64,000 bases of DNA from NCBI GenBank assembly GCA_017473105.1, contig JAFUNE010000002.1, positions 1-64,000 of the forward strand, written 5' to 3'. Every line of letters starts with the position of its first letter. Positions within the stretch are counted from its first letter, which is position 1. The stretch comes from Bacilli bacterium (GTDB taxonomy: Bacteria > Bacillota_I > Bacilli_A > RF39 > UBA660). Below the pieces are notes generated by a model. That model saw only the letters and a program-made list of their open reading frames with translations, ran no database searches and was not told the origin of the DNA. This document shows positions 1 through 7,846 of the stretch, one piece after another. A program made the translations under genes and the position numbers.

Positions 1-60
1 AGCACCTACTAATTGAGTTTTACTATTAAAACTAACATGACTTCCTATTATCAAATCCAT
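1..60 (-). CDS. nfo: Endonuclease IV, N-terminal start (cut by window edge)
   Basis: Only the first 20 codons are in the window, reading MDLIIGSHVSFNSKTQLVGA on the minus strand. The IGSHVS start followed by a short basic stretch matches the beginning of endonuclease IV (AP endonuclease, base-excision repair, TIM barrel with three metals). A GGGTGAT ribosome binding site lies just upstream of the ATG at 60. The rest of the gene lies before the window, so the call rests on the amino-terminal match alone. Confidence 0.7.
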   Translation of the reverse strand, partial: MDLIIGSHVSFNSKTQLVGA

Positions 61-96
61 AATATCACCCACAAAAATTATATCAAAAATCATTCA

Positions 97-123
97 ATAA
101 AAAAAGATGAATCGCTTCATCTT
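97..123 (-). terminator. Intrinsic terminator after first prepilin gene
   Basis: An 8-bp perfect stem AAGATGAA/TTCATCTT with loop TCGC (104-123) is followed on the minus strand by a T-run. It sits 14 bases past the stop codon at 137. Confidence 0.9.
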
Positions 124-136
124 ATTTTATAACTTA

Positions 137-688
137 TTAGTTAGTTTTTGCTGGAACAGTACCGTTACATCCACCGTTTCCTGTACCGCTAGCGTTATAT
201 GTAGTCATACCTACTTTATCATCAGTACTACGTTCATAAACTTGTTTTACATCTACTTTTGATTTATCCATTGTAGTTGCATTGAAACCAGCTTTTTGGC
301 TATCATAACAGAAGTTGTTATCATAGATTACTACTCTTTTGAATCCACCATTACGATCAAACCAAATTACATAGTTTTTAGGAGCTCCATCCATATCTAA
401 TGCACCAATAACTTTAACGTTAGCTGCACCAGAAGTAGCTGCTGTTGTTTCTGTTCCTAAAGTTGAATCTACAGCAGTAAACACGATTTCTTTTCCACCA
501 GCTAACATAGCTTGTTGCATAAATCCAGTTTTAGCTGTATCCATGTATTTTTGTACTTCAGTAACGAATGAATTAGCTTTTGCTTGATTGAACATACCTA
601 ATACGTTTGGCATTGCAACGATAACTAAGATAGCTAAGATTGCGATAACTGCTAATAACTCAACTAATGTAAATCCTTTCTTTTTCAT
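137..688 (-). CDS. Type IV prepilin-like protein (ComGC/GspG type), copy A
   Basis: Small exported pseudopilin-type protein of about 183 residues. The start MKKKGFTLVELLAV is a class III prepilin leader: a basic stretch, cleavage expected between G and F, E5 of the mature protein, and a hydrophobic helix to about residue 30. A soluble domain follows with IWFDRNGGFKRV in the middle and a cysteine-bearing tail. An earlier GTG start would add four residues; the ATG is chosen because it gives the usual short leader. It has its own promoter and terminator. The N-terminal third and the central segment are almost identical to the neighbouring copy at 834-1397, while two stretches of the soluble domain differ. 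No pilus assembly genes are in the window, so the role (competence pseudopilus or other filament) is inferred. Confidence 0.85.
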   Translation of the reverse strand: MKKKGFTLVELLAVIAILAILVIVAMPNVLGMFNQAKANSFVTEVQKYMDTAKTGFMQQAMLAGGKEIVFTAVDSTLGTETTAATSGAANVKVIGALDMDGAPKNYVIWFDRNGGFKRVVIYDNNFCYDSQKAGFNATTMDKSKVDVKQVYERSTDDKVGMTTYNASGTGNGGCNGTVPAKTN

Positions 689-736
689 TTTTAATCTCAC
701 TTTCCTTTCTTTGTAGTTTTCCTACCTTATGTATTA

Positions 737-765
737 ATTATATATTTTTTATTTATATAGGTCAA
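737..765 (-). promoter_or_regulatory. SigA-type promoter of prepilin copy A
   Basis: On the minus strand TTGACC (765-760), a 17-bp spacer and a perfect TATAAT (742-737) precede the prepilin gene by about 50 bases. The same arrangement is repeated in front of copy B. Confidence 0.85.
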
Positions 766-792
766 TATATAATATTTATTAATTTACAATTT

Positions 793-820
793 TCATAAAA
801 AAGATGAATCGCTTCATCTT
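793..820 (-). terminator. Intrinsic terminator after second prepilin gene
   Basis: The stem AAGATGAA/TTCATCTT with loop TCGC (801-820) is followed on the minus strand by a T-run. It is the same sequence as the terminator at 97-123, so the duplication includes the terminator. Confidence 0.9.
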
Positions 821-833
821 TTTTTATAACTTA

Positions 834-1397
834 TTAGTTAGTTTTTGCTGGTTGAGTTCCAAGACATCCATAACCAGTTGTCACATTATCAGTTGTAATA
901 CCAACTTTATCTGATGATGAACGTTCTTTAACATGTTTAACATCTACTTTTGATTTGTCCATATTTGCAGCTGTAGCTACAACACCTACACCATATCCTT
1001 GTAAGTTGTCATAACAGAAGTTATTATCATAGATAATTACTCTTTTGAATCCACCATTACGATCAAACCAAATTACATAGTTTTTAGGAGCACCATCCAT
1101 ATCTAATGCACCAATAACTTTTACGTTAGCTGCTGATGTGTCTGCTAACACGTCTCCATCACTTTTTGAATCATCATCAACTGAAGTAAATACAATTTCT
1201 TTTCCACCATTTAACATAGCTTGTTGCATAAATCCAGTTTTAGCTGTATCCATATATTTTTGTACTTCAGTAACAAATGAATTAGCTTTAGCTTGGTTGA
1301 ACATACCTAGTACATTTGGCATTGCAACGATAACTAAGATAGCTAAGATTGCGATAACTGCTAATAACTCAACTAATGTAAATCCTTTCTTTTTCAT
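834..1397 (-). CDS. Type IV prepilin-like protein (ComGC/GspG type), copy B
   Basis: About 187 residues, paralogous to the gene at 137-688. The leader MKKKGFTLVELLAV and hydrophobic helix are identical. The soluble domain shares DMDGAPKNYVIWFDRNGG and the NNFCYD segment but differs around residues 70-85 and in the C-terminal third. Two cysteines remain, one in NNFCYD and one near the end, as in copy A, which would allow one disulfide. Separate promoter and terminator make it an independent unit. This looks like a recent tandem duplication followed by divergence of surface segments; what drives the divergence is not visible. Confidence 0.85.
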   Translation of the reverse strand: MKKKGFTLVELLAVIAILAILVIVAMPNVLGMFNQAKANSFVTEVQKYMDTAKTGFMQQAMLNGGKEIVFTSVDDDSKSDGDVLADTSAANVKVIGALDMDGAPKNYVIWFDRNGGFKRVIIYDNNFCYDNLQGYGVGVVATAANMDKSKVDVKHVKERSSSDKVGITTDNVTTGYGCLGTQPAKTN

Positions 1398-1445
1398 TTT
1401 TAATCTCACTTTCCTTTCTTTGTAGTTTTCCTACCTTATGAATTA

Positions 1446-1474
1446 ATTATATATTTTTTTATTTTTGTGGTCAA
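1446..1474 (-). promoter_or_regulatory. SigA-type promoter of prepilin copy B
   Basis: On the minus strand TTGACC (1474-1469), 17-bp spacer, TATAAT (1451-1446). It is nearly identical to the promoter of copy A, down to the leader after it. Confidence 0.85.
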
Positions 1475-1479
1475 TATAA

Positions 1480-1511
1480 AAAGTGTAAATCTTTTTTTAA
1501 ATTTACACTTT
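1480..1511 (-). terminator. Intrinsic terminator of the ylbD-ylbE unit
   Basis: An 11-bp stem AAAGTGTAAAT/ATTTACACTTT followed by TTTTTATA on the minus strand. The stem begins in the stop codon region of ylbE. Confidence 0.85.
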
Positions 1512-1728
1512 ATTTGATTGATGAAATTTTTGAAATGATATCTATTGTGTCTATTATGTTATCTATTTTATCTATTGTTCTTAGTTTGTATTTTTCTTTT
1601 ATTTCCTTAACAAATTGGTCATAGTAGTTTGGATTTCTATTTAGATATTTATAGTAGTATGAGTTTTGTCTTAGGAGTTGTTTGTACTTTACATTTTCAT
1701 CTAATTTTTTCTTTACACTTTGGTTCAT
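1510..1728 (-). CDS. ylbE: YlbE-like protein
   Basis: A 72-residue protein. The segment LRQNSYYYKYLNRNPNYYDQF matches the YlbE-like family of Bacilli, in which a short N-terminal segment is followed by a W/YYR.L.RNP-type motif. No enzymatic motif or membrane segment is visible, and the family has no established function. The gene overlaps the end of the ylbD-like gene by 4 bases, keeping the ylbD-ylbE order of Bacillus subtilis, which supports both calls. It closes the transcription unit and is followed by a terminator. Confidence 0.75.
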   Translation of the reverse strand: MNQSVKKKLDENVKYKQLLRQNSYYYKYLNRNPNYYDQFVKEIKEKYKLRTIDKIDNIIDTIDIISKISSIK

Positions 1729-2072
1729 TCTTCACCATAAAGTTTTTCTATGTTTTTTTGTTCTGTTATTTTTGTATCTTTTGTTTCATTTGGTTTTGTT
1801 AATTCTTCGATTAGCATTACTACTTTTTGAATGGATGATATATTTTCTTCTAATGAGTCTATATTAATGTTTTTTAGGCTGTTTAAGATGTTTTTTATAT
1901 TAATTTGTTCAGTTGGCTTGGTTGATGTGTATTTTGCCCATATTTCTTCTTTTTCTCCGTATATATCATATAATTCATATAAAGATTGCCATGATATGTT
2001 ATTTGTTTTTACATAATCTATGTATTCTGGATGTTTATATATAAAATTTTTAAATTCTTCTTTTTTTGACAT
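1725..2072 (-). CDS. ylbD: YlbD-like putative coat protein family
   Basis: A 115-residue protein. The N-terminus (FKNFIYKHPEYIDYVKTN, then SWQSLYELYDIYGE and WAKY) fits the YlbD-like family, described in Bacillus as a putative spore coat protein. The C-terminal half is charged, includes a predicted coiled-coil stretch (NISSIQKVVMLIEELTK) and lacks membrane segments. The pairing with the ylbE-like gene through a 4-base overlap is the best support. Whether this organism sporulates cannot be judged from the window, so a coat role is not asserted. Confidence 0.7.
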   Translation of the reverse strand: MSKKEEFKNFIYKHPEYIDYVKTNNISWQSLYELYDIYGEKEEIWAKYTSTKPTEQINIKNILNSLKNINIDSLEENISSIQKVVMLIEELTKPNETKDTKITEQKNIEKLYGEE

Positions 2073-2082
2073 ATTAAATTAT

Positions 2083-2112
2083 ATTAAAAAAAAGTATGAT
2101 TATTCATACTTT
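2083..2112 (-). terminator. Intrinsic terminator of the murG-divIB unit
   Basis: A 9-bp stem AAAGTATGA/TCATACTTT (2091-2112) followed by a T-run on the minus strand, starting at the divIB stop codon. Confidence 0.85.
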
Positions 2113-2792
2113 TATTGTTCGATTATTTTGAAATAATTTCCGTTGTCTAGATATAAAATTCCTTTTTTGTCACTACTTATTTTTTTCATGATATCTACGT
2201 ATTTATTTAATAGTTCTACTCTATTGTTTGTAACATACACTTGATTTCCATCATTCATGTAAAGTACAAATCTTTCATCATCATAATCAGTTGTACTGTA
2301 CTCAATTTCACTTACTAGAGATAATATATTTTTATCTATTTTACTTAGTTTTTCTGTGAATTCTTTTTCGATATCTTCTGGTACGAAGTTTATTAATACT
2401 GGTACTTGATACTCATTATTATTATCAACATCTTCATATGTACTTAGTTTATATTTATTTGTACTTCTTGTTACATATAATACTTTCTTTTCTTTTATAT
2501 CTAACTCTAATATAAATCCTAGTCTTTTTTTTATTTCAACATCTTCTACAAGATCTAGTTTTAATAACCTATTTTTTATATCTTGTTTTTTTATTTTTAA
2601 AAACTCTGGATATTTTTCTAATTTTGCTGTTTCTATAATTATTTCATCTGAGTAATATTCTGTATTTAATATTATTATATTTTTTGTTTTTATACTAAAA
2701 AGATAATTTATAATTAAACAAATTATTAATATAAATAGTATAAATTTTAAAAATTTTATAAAATTAAATTTTCTTTTTACCCTTTTTTTCAT
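2112..2792 (-). CDS. divIB: Cell division protein DivIB/FtsQ
   Basis: A bitopic division protein of 226 residues. It has a basic cytoplasmic start, one membrane helix at about residues 13-32, and a POTRA-type domain at about 35-105 (IIILNTEYYSDEIII... VEDVEIKKRLGFILELDIKEKK). A beta domain with the conserved pattern before a C-terminal YLDNGNYFKI follows. DivIB/FtsQ links FtsL and DivIC to the septal peptidoglycan synthase FtsW-PBP2B at midcell. It overlaps the end of murG by 29 bases, the gene order of division and cell-wall clusters. Length is typical. Confidence 0.85.
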   Translation of the reverse strand: MKKRVKRKFNFIKFLKFILFILIICLIINYLFSIKTKNIIILNTEYYSDEIIIETAKLEKYPEFLKIKKQDIKNRLLKLDLVEDVEIKKRLGFILELDIKEKKVLYVTRSTNKYKLSTYEDVDNNNEYQVPVLINFVPEDIEKEFTEKLSKIDKNILSLVSEIEYSTTDYDDERFVLYMNDGNQVYVTNNRVELLNKYVDIMKKISSDKKGILYLDNGNYFKIIEQ

Positions 2793-3870
2793 TTTTTTCC
2801 TTTGTCATCTTTTTTATTTCATCTAATATCATTGTACTTGATGATATATCTTTTACTTCGCTTAAATTCTTTTTTACTTCTTTAAATGTTTTTTCACTAA
2901 ACATTTCATCTATTGCATCCACTAATGCTTTTTTATCCAAATCTTTTTCTTCAATTAGAAGACTCATATTTTTATCTACTAGATCTAGTGCGTTATAGTA
3001 TTGATGATTATTTGCTACATATGGACTTGGTATCAAGATTGATGGTATTCTTGTTGCCATTATTTCTGCAATTGTACTTGCTCCTGCTCTTGATATTACT
3101 AAGTCTGCACTTTTGAATAAACTTGGTAAGTTATCAAAGAATGGTACTATTTTTGTACTTTTTGGTACTATTAAATTATTATTTAATTCTGAATAACTTT
3201 TCTTTCCTGTTATAAATAATATTTCTGTATCTTCTCTTTCATATGTTCTTAAAAAATCAAGCAATTTTTCGTTTACGGATGTACTTCCTAGTGAACCCAT
3301 TACTATAATAATAAGTTTTTTATTTTTATCAAAACCTAATTCTGTTTTGTTGAATTTTTTACACTCAATTGCTCTTTGTGCAACTGGGTTACCTGTATAA
3401 ATAATGTTTTTACATTTTAGTTTTCTACTTCCGTCTTTGAATGATGTGAATACTGCGTCAGAAAATTTTGACAAATATATATTTGTTTTTCCTGGTAACA
3501 TATTTTGTTCATGTAAAAAGACTTTAACTCCTCTTTTTTTTGCTGCTAAGCATACTGGAAGAGTTACATATCCACCAAACGCAATTACTGCATCTGGTTT
3601 AAATTCATCTACTATTTTTAAACATTCGTCATATGATTTTATTATGCAACCAACATTTTTTATATTTCTTACCATGTTAGTTTTTGATAAACCATATATA
3701 TCAATACCTCTGTAAGGAATACCCATACTAGGAATCAAATCATTTTCCATTCTGTTTTTTGTTCCTATATATAAATATTTATTCCCCTTATCTTTCTTTA
3801 TTTCATCAAGCACAGAAAGTGCTGGATATATATGTCCTCCAGTTCCTCCTGCTGTTAAAATAAATCTCAT
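2764..3870 (-). CDS. murG: UDP-GlcNAc:lipid I N-acetylglucosaminyltransferase MurG
   Basis: Adds GlcNAc to lipid I to give lipid II at the inner face of the membrane. The 368-residue GT-B protein starts with the signature TAGGTGGHIYPAL. It carries the middle-domain motif MGSLGST and the donor-binding motif SRAGASTIAEI with HQYYNA downstream. HEQNMLPGKTN is the conserved first-domain loop. Its lysine-rich C-terminus overlaps divIB by 29 bases. Family identification is secure. Confidence 0.97.
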   Translation of the reverse strand: MRFILTAGGTGGHIYPALSVLDEIKKDKGNKYLYIGTKNRMENDLIPSMGIPYRGIDIYGLSKTNMVRNIKNVGCIIKSYDECLKIVDEFKPDAVIAFGGYVTLPVCLAAKKRGVKVFLHEQNMLPGKTNIYLSKFSDAVFTSFKDGSRKLKCKNIIYTGNPVAQRAIECKKFNKTELGFDKNKKLIIIVMGSLGSTSVNEKLLDFLRTYEREDTEILFITGKKSYSELNNNLIVPKSTKIVPFFDNLPSLFKSADLVISRAGASTIAEIMATRIPSILIPSPYVANNHQYYNALDLVDKNMSLLIEEKDLDKKALVDAIDEMFSEKTFKEVKKNLSEVKDISSSTMILDEIKKMTKEKNEKKGKKKI

Positions 3871-3908
3871 AAGATTTCCACCTCACTAATTACTAGTATT
3901 ATATACTA

Positions 3909-4508
3909 TTATTTACTTTTTTTCATCAGTTTAAGTATATTTTTTCTTAAAAGTTCATTTGCTTCTTCAAGTTCCATTTTAGAAATGTCTATTGGTTTTC
4001 CTATTCTTGTTGTTAATTTTCCTTTTTTTCCTGTGTAAGAACCACTTATTCCAAATGGTACAATTAGTGCCCCTGTTTTTTTAGCAAGTGATACAGCACC
4101 AAATTTAAATGGTAGTAAATCTACTTCATCTTTTGTACCAAGTGTTTTGTTTCTTGTTCCTTCTGGGAATATACCAAGTGCTCCTCCTCTTTCTAAAACT
4201 TCTCTTGCTTTACTTTTAGCATTTTCATCTTTTTTAGTTCTATCTACTGGTATACAGCATGCTAGTTTGAAAAACCATGCTGTTTTTCCTTTAAAATATT
4301 CATCTTTAGCCATGTAGTGAACCACTCTATTTGTTACACACAATACATTAAATTGATCATGTGTATGCATGTGATTTCCACATAATATAATTGGACCAGA
4401 CTTAGGTATATTTTCTTTTCCATATATTGTTGGCCTAAATTTTAAATTGAAATATATTTTTACAAATGGACTAAGTATTTTATATCCTATCTCGTCAAAT
4501 CTTATCAT
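3909..4508 (-). CDS. plsC: 1-acyl-sn-glycerol-3-phosphate acyltransferase (PlsC family), third gene of acyl operon
   Basis: A 199-residue membrane-associated acyltransferase. It has the catalytic motif NHMHTHD (HX4D), the substrate-binding FPEGTRN, and the intermediate block PVDR. PlsC enzymes acylate lysophosphatidic acid to phosphatidic acid. The gene overlaps the upstream acyl-CoA synthetase-like gene by 4 bases. A paralogue at 6192-6806 stands on the other side of the synthetase, so the operon has two acyltransferases around one acyl-activating enzyme. Substrate preference cannot be read from the sequence. Confidence 0.9.
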   Translation of the reverse strand: MIRFDEIGYKILSPFVKIYFNLKFRPTIYGKENIPKSGPIILCGNHMHTHDQFNVLCVTNRVVHYMAKDEYFKGKTAWFFKLACCIPVDRTKKDENAKSKAREVLERGGALGIFPEGTRNKTLGTKDEVDLLPFKFGAVSLAKKTGALIVPFGISGSYTGKKGKLTTRIGKPIDISKMELEEANELLRKNILKLMKKSK

Positions 4509-6220
4509 TCTTCATTATCCTCCGAATCTATCAAGTCTCTGTATGCTACTTTTCCTATTTTTGTTCTAGGAAGTTCTTTTCTATAACCATATGCGTATGG
4601 TAATGCATATTTAGCTATATTTTTTTCACAGTGTGTTTTTATACTTTTCTTTACTTCGCTTGTAAGTACAATATCATCTTTTAAGACAATATATACTTTT
4701 ACAACTTCTTTTTTGTATGGATGTGGTACACCTACTGCAACACATGCTTTTACATATTTATGTTTATTAATTATTTCTTCTATTTGTCCTGGATAAATGT
4801 TATATCCACTTGAAACAATCATTCTTTTTTGTCTACTTTGGAAGAATATATATCCATCTTTGTCCATATATCCTAGGTCACCTGTATGTAGATATATTTT
4901 ACCATCTTCTCTTTTGATTAGTACTTTATTTGTTTCTTCTGGATCGTTAAAGTATCCTTTCATTACCGTTGGAGAGTGAACTATAATTTCTCCTGTTTGA
5001 CCATATGGAAGTTCTTTATTTGTTTTTGGATCAACAATTTTAATAATTGCATCTGGTAGCGGAACTCCAATACTTTCTTTTTTTATACATTCTTTTGGCA
5101 TCATACAACAACCTGCTGAGCATTCTGTTAATCCAAATGCTGGTGTTATATGTCCTTCACTTCCGTGATCATATAAAAATTCATCTACTGCTTCGTGTGT
5201 TTTTCTTGAGATTGAATCTCCTCCAACAATTACATCTTTTATGTATGACAAATCTTCATCTACTAGTTTTTTACTTTGTGGTAATGTTTCTAATAAACTT
5301 GGTACGCATGCAATTAAATTTGGTTTGTATTTCATTATTGTTTCATCAAATGTTTTTGGTGATACAGATGGAAGTAGCATTGCATGAGCTGCATTTATAA
5401 ATGATACATGTATTGTTACTCCTAAACCAAATCCGTGGAATATTGGCATAATTGCTAAAACTTTTTCTCCTGGTTTTACTGTTTTACAAATTGCACTTCC
5501 ACTTAGTGCAAGAGAGTTCATATTATAGTTTGTAAGTTCTATTCCTTTTGGCTTTCCTGTTGTTCCACCGCTATGTAGAATAACTGCTGTATCTTCTGCT
5601 TTTGTACATGATTTTACTTTTTCTTTGTGGAATTTTGCTCTTGCTATAAATCTATAGTATGGTAGTGCATCGCTATCACATTTAGCTGCACCTCTTCCTG
5701 CGGTTAATTTATACCCTATTTTCATTAATGGGTCCATACTTTCACATACAGGTGTGTAAAGCACTTTTTCAACAGTTAATTCTTTTCTTATATTTTTAAT
5801 TTTTGCATATGCGATATCTGCAACCATTAAATATTTACTTTTAACTAAATTAATACTGTGTTTAAATTCTTCTTCGCTTGATAATGGATGAATCATATTA
5901 CATACTGCACCTAATTTATTAAGTGCATAAAAACATACTATTGCTTCTGGTGTATTTGGCATTGCAATTGAAACATAGTCTCCTTTTTTTACACCCATTC
6001 TAATGAATGCACATGCTGCTTCATCTATTTTATTCATAAATGATCTATAAGTTACTTTATTTCCGTAATATGAATATGCTATGTATGATGGATATGCTTG
6101 TGCACTTCTGTAAATCAATTCATACATTGTGCATTTTGGATAATCTAAGTTTGCTTTAAATCCTTTATAAAATTTATACCATGGATATGTTTTATTTTCT
6201 TCGTTTTTCAATAATTTCAT
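4505..6220 (-). CDS. Long-chain acyl-CoA synthetase-like AMP-binding enzyme
   Basis: A 571-residue member of the ANL adenylating superfamily. It has the P-loop-like A3 motif LHSGGTTGKPKG, the A5 region FGLTECSAG, the A7 motif YLHTGDLGYMDKDGY, the A8 hinge RMIVSSGYNIYPGQIEE and the C-terminal lysine motif PRTKIGKVAYR. It would activate a fatty or other carboxylic acid with ATP, then pass it to CoA or another acceptor. It overlaps both flanking PlsC genes (by 29 and 4 bases), suggesting exogenous fatty acids are activated for direct use in phospholipid synthesis. The chain length preferred is unknown. Confidence 0.9.
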   Translation of the reverse strand: MKLLKNEENKTYPWYKFYKGFKANLDYPKCTMYELIYRSAQAYPSYIAYSYYGNKVTYRSFMNKIDEAACAFIRMGVKKGDYVSIAMPNTPEAIVCFYALNKLGAVCNMIHPLSSEEEFKHSINLVKSKYLMVADIAYAKIKNIRKELTVEKVLYTPVCESMDPLMKIGYKLTAGRGAAKCDSDALPYYRFIARAKFHKEKVKSCTKAEDTAVILHSGGTTGKPKGIELTNYNMNSLALSGSAICKTVKPGEKVLAIMPIFHGFGLGVTIHVSFINAAHAMLLPSVSPKTFDETIMKYKPNLIACVPSLLETLPQSKKLVDEDLSYIKDVIVGGDSISRKTHEAVDEFLYDHGSEGHITPAFGLTECSAGCCMMPKECIKKESIGVPLPDAIIKIVDPKTNKELPYGQTGEIIVHSPTVMKGYFNDPEETNKVLIKREDGKIYLHTGDLGYMDKDGYIFFQSRQKRMIVSSGYNIYPGQIEEIINKHKYVKACVAVGVPHPYKKEVVKVYIVLKDDIVLTSEVKKSIKTHCEKNIAKYALPYAYGYRKELPRTKIGKVAYRDLIDSEDNEE

Positions 6221-6806
6221 CTCCTTTTTTCTTTAATTTCCTTATTTTACTTTCAAGTATTCTATTTTCTTGTACTAAATCCCCATTTACTTCATAAGGT
6301 TCTCCATACATTATAACTAATGTTTTTTTGAACATTTTATACTCTCCACATATTACCATTGGAACGATTTTTGCTTTTGATTTTAATGCAAATGATACGG
6401 CTCCAAATTTGAATGGTAATAAATCTACCTCATCTTTTGTTCCTATTGTTTTATTTGTTGTTCCTTCTGGAAATATGCCGATTACATTACCTTGTTTTAA
6501 TATATCTAGTGATGATGATTTTGCATTTTCATCTTTTACACTTCTATCAACTGGTATTACTCCCATACTTCTAAAAAATAATGAACCTATTTTTGTTTTA
6601 AATAATTCTTTCTTTCCTAGTACATGTACAACTCTTCTTGGAGCATATAGTATACTACCTGCATCTAGTTGACTTCTATGATTACTCGCTATTATTACAG
6701 GTCCACTTTTTGGTATATTAGATGCTCCTATTACACTAGGTCTAAATACTATTTTAAATAGTGGTCTTCCTATAAACACTATAATCTTATAAATTAAATA
6801 TTTCAT
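6192..6806 (-). CDS. plsC: 1-acyl-sn-glycerol-3-phosphate acyltransferase (PlsC family), first gene of acyl operon
   Basis: A 204-residue acyltransferase with NHRSQLD (HX4D), PVDR, FPEGTTN and VPMVICGEY in the order of the PlsC family. An N-terminal hydrophobic stretch (IYKIIVFIGRPLFKIVF) suggests membrane association. It shares long identical blocks with the 3909-4508 paralogue (KDENAKS, GTKDEVDLLPFKFGAVS), so the two arose by duplication. The stop lies 29 bases inside the following synthetase gene. Its C-terminus is lysine-rich. Confidence 0.9.
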   Translation of the reverse strand: MKYLIYKIIVFIGRPLFKIVFRPSVIGASNIPKSGPVIIASNHRSQLDAGSILYAPRRVVHVLGKKELFKTKIGSLFFRSMGVIPVDRSVKDENAKSSSLDILKQGNVIGIFPEGTTNKTIGTKDEVDLLPFKFGAVSFALKSKAKIVPMVICGEYKMFKKTLVIMYGEPYEVNGDLVQENRILESKIRKLKKKGDEIIEKRRK

Positions 6807-6834
6807 ACTCTCACCATATTAATTATATCATATT

Positions 6835-7644
6835 TTATTTTTTTCTTAATTTTATTATAACTATTTCTGCTGGATTAAACATTCTTAATGGTACTCTTGC
6901 TGAAAAACCAATTCCTCTTGAAACTACCATTGTCATATTTTTTATTTTATGAATTTTATCATAATACGCCGGAAAGAACTTGTATTCTGGACTTAGTAAA
7001 CCACCTAAAAAAGGTAGTCTTATAATTCCTCCATGTACATGACCAGTTAACACTAAATTTGCATTTGTTTCTTTATATGCATAAGCCATTAGAGGATTAT
7101 GTGCTATTAATATATTATATTTTTCACTATCCATATTCCCTAATTTTTCTTCTATATATTCTTTATCTAATTTTTTCTTTCTCATTCCTTCAAAAAATGA
7201 TATATCTATATCTAAACCATATAATTCTATATTATCTGATATTTTTATTTTTTCATTGTTTAAAACATTTATTTTTGTTTTATCTATTCTTTTATCATAT
7301 TCTTTTCTTAAGTCTTTTTTCATATTTTCTTCATGATTTCCATATGTATAATATGTTTTGTATTTCTCTAATATATTTACAAGGCTCATAAAATTTTCTT
7401 GATGTCCTTTATATTCATTTACCATATCTCCGCTTAATATTATTAAATCGGGATTTTCTTTTGTAATTATTTTTTCTAATCTTTTTGTTATATTTCTATC
7501 ATGTAAATCTGACAAATGCATTATTTTTAAATCTTTATCTATTTTTTTGTCTTTTATTTCATATTCTGTTATGTCTATTTTAATACAACTATATATTATA
7601 AGTAATATAGATATTATCGCTATAACTATTATTGCTTCTAACAT
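6835..7644 (-). CDS. Membrane-anchored metallophosphoesterase (YkuE/YaeI-like)
   Basis: A 269-residue calcineurin-like phosphoesterase with an N-terminal membrane helix (residues 2-20). The metal-binding motifs appear in order: MHLSDLHDR, SGDMVNE, YGNHEEN, LIAHNP and TGHVHGG. YkuE-type proteins are cell-surface or membrane-associated metallophosphoesterases, some proposed to act on lipid-linked substrates such as UDP-diacylglucosamine. It ends about 30 bases before the plsC operon starts and may be co-transcribed with it. The substrate is not determined here. Confidence 0.85.
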   Translation of the reverse strand: MLEAIIVIAIISILLIIYSCIKIDITEYEIKDKKIDKDLKIMHLSDLHDRNITKRLEKIITKENPDLIILSGDMVNEYKGHQENFMSLVNILEKYKTYYTYGNHEENMKKDLRKEYDKRIDKTKINVLNNEKIKISDNIELYGLDIDISFFEGMRKKKLDKEYIEEKLGNMDSEKYNILIAHNPLMAYAYKETNANLVLTGHVHGGIIRLPFLGGLLSPEYKFFPAYYDKIHKIKNMTMVVSRGIGFSARVPLRMFNPAEIVIIKLRKK

Positions 7645-7683
7645 TTTTTATCACCTAAAATATATTATATCAAAATTTTATTC

Positions 7684-7713
7684 AAAATAAAAATGTAGAC
7701 AAAATCTACATTT
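7684..7713 (-). terminator. Intrinsic terminator after 20-codon ORF
   Basis: A 9-bp stem AAATGTAGA/TCTACATTT (7691-7713) followed by a T-rich tract on the minus strand. The stem overlaps the stop codon of the small ORF at 7712-7774. Confidence 0.8.
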
Positions 7714-7774
7714 ATTTTTCTCTTGTAAATTGCATCCTTTTAAATATATTGCTAGAAATAATAATTTTTTTCAT
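7712..7774 (-). CDS. Possible 20-residue peptide
   Basis: A short ORF, MKKIIISSNIFKRMQFTREK, lies alone between the yqeY terminator and its own terminator. A weak GAAGTGAT ribosome binding site precedes the ATG. Nothing identifies it. It is listed because a tiny frame enclosed by two terminators is a plausible independent unit, but it could equally be a non-coding RNA. Confidence 0.35.
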   Translation of the reverse strand: MKKIIISSNIFKRMQFTREK

Positions 7775-7808
7775 ATCTATCACTTCATTGTAAGTATAGC
7801 ATTAAAAA

Positions 7809-7838
7809 CAATAAAAAAAGTAGAATTTAATCTACTTT
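7809..7838 (-). terminator. Intrinsic terminator of the rpsU-yqeY unit
   Basis: An 8-bp stem AAAGTAGA/TCTACTTT (7817-7838) then a T-run on the minus strand, nine bases after the yqeY stop. Confidence 0.85.
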
Positions 7839-7846
7839 GTTTTTTA

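Noticed and set aside
1138..1425. Plus-strand frame inside the second prepilin gene
   Set aside because: Fully covered by the prepilin reading frame, and has no ribosome binding site.
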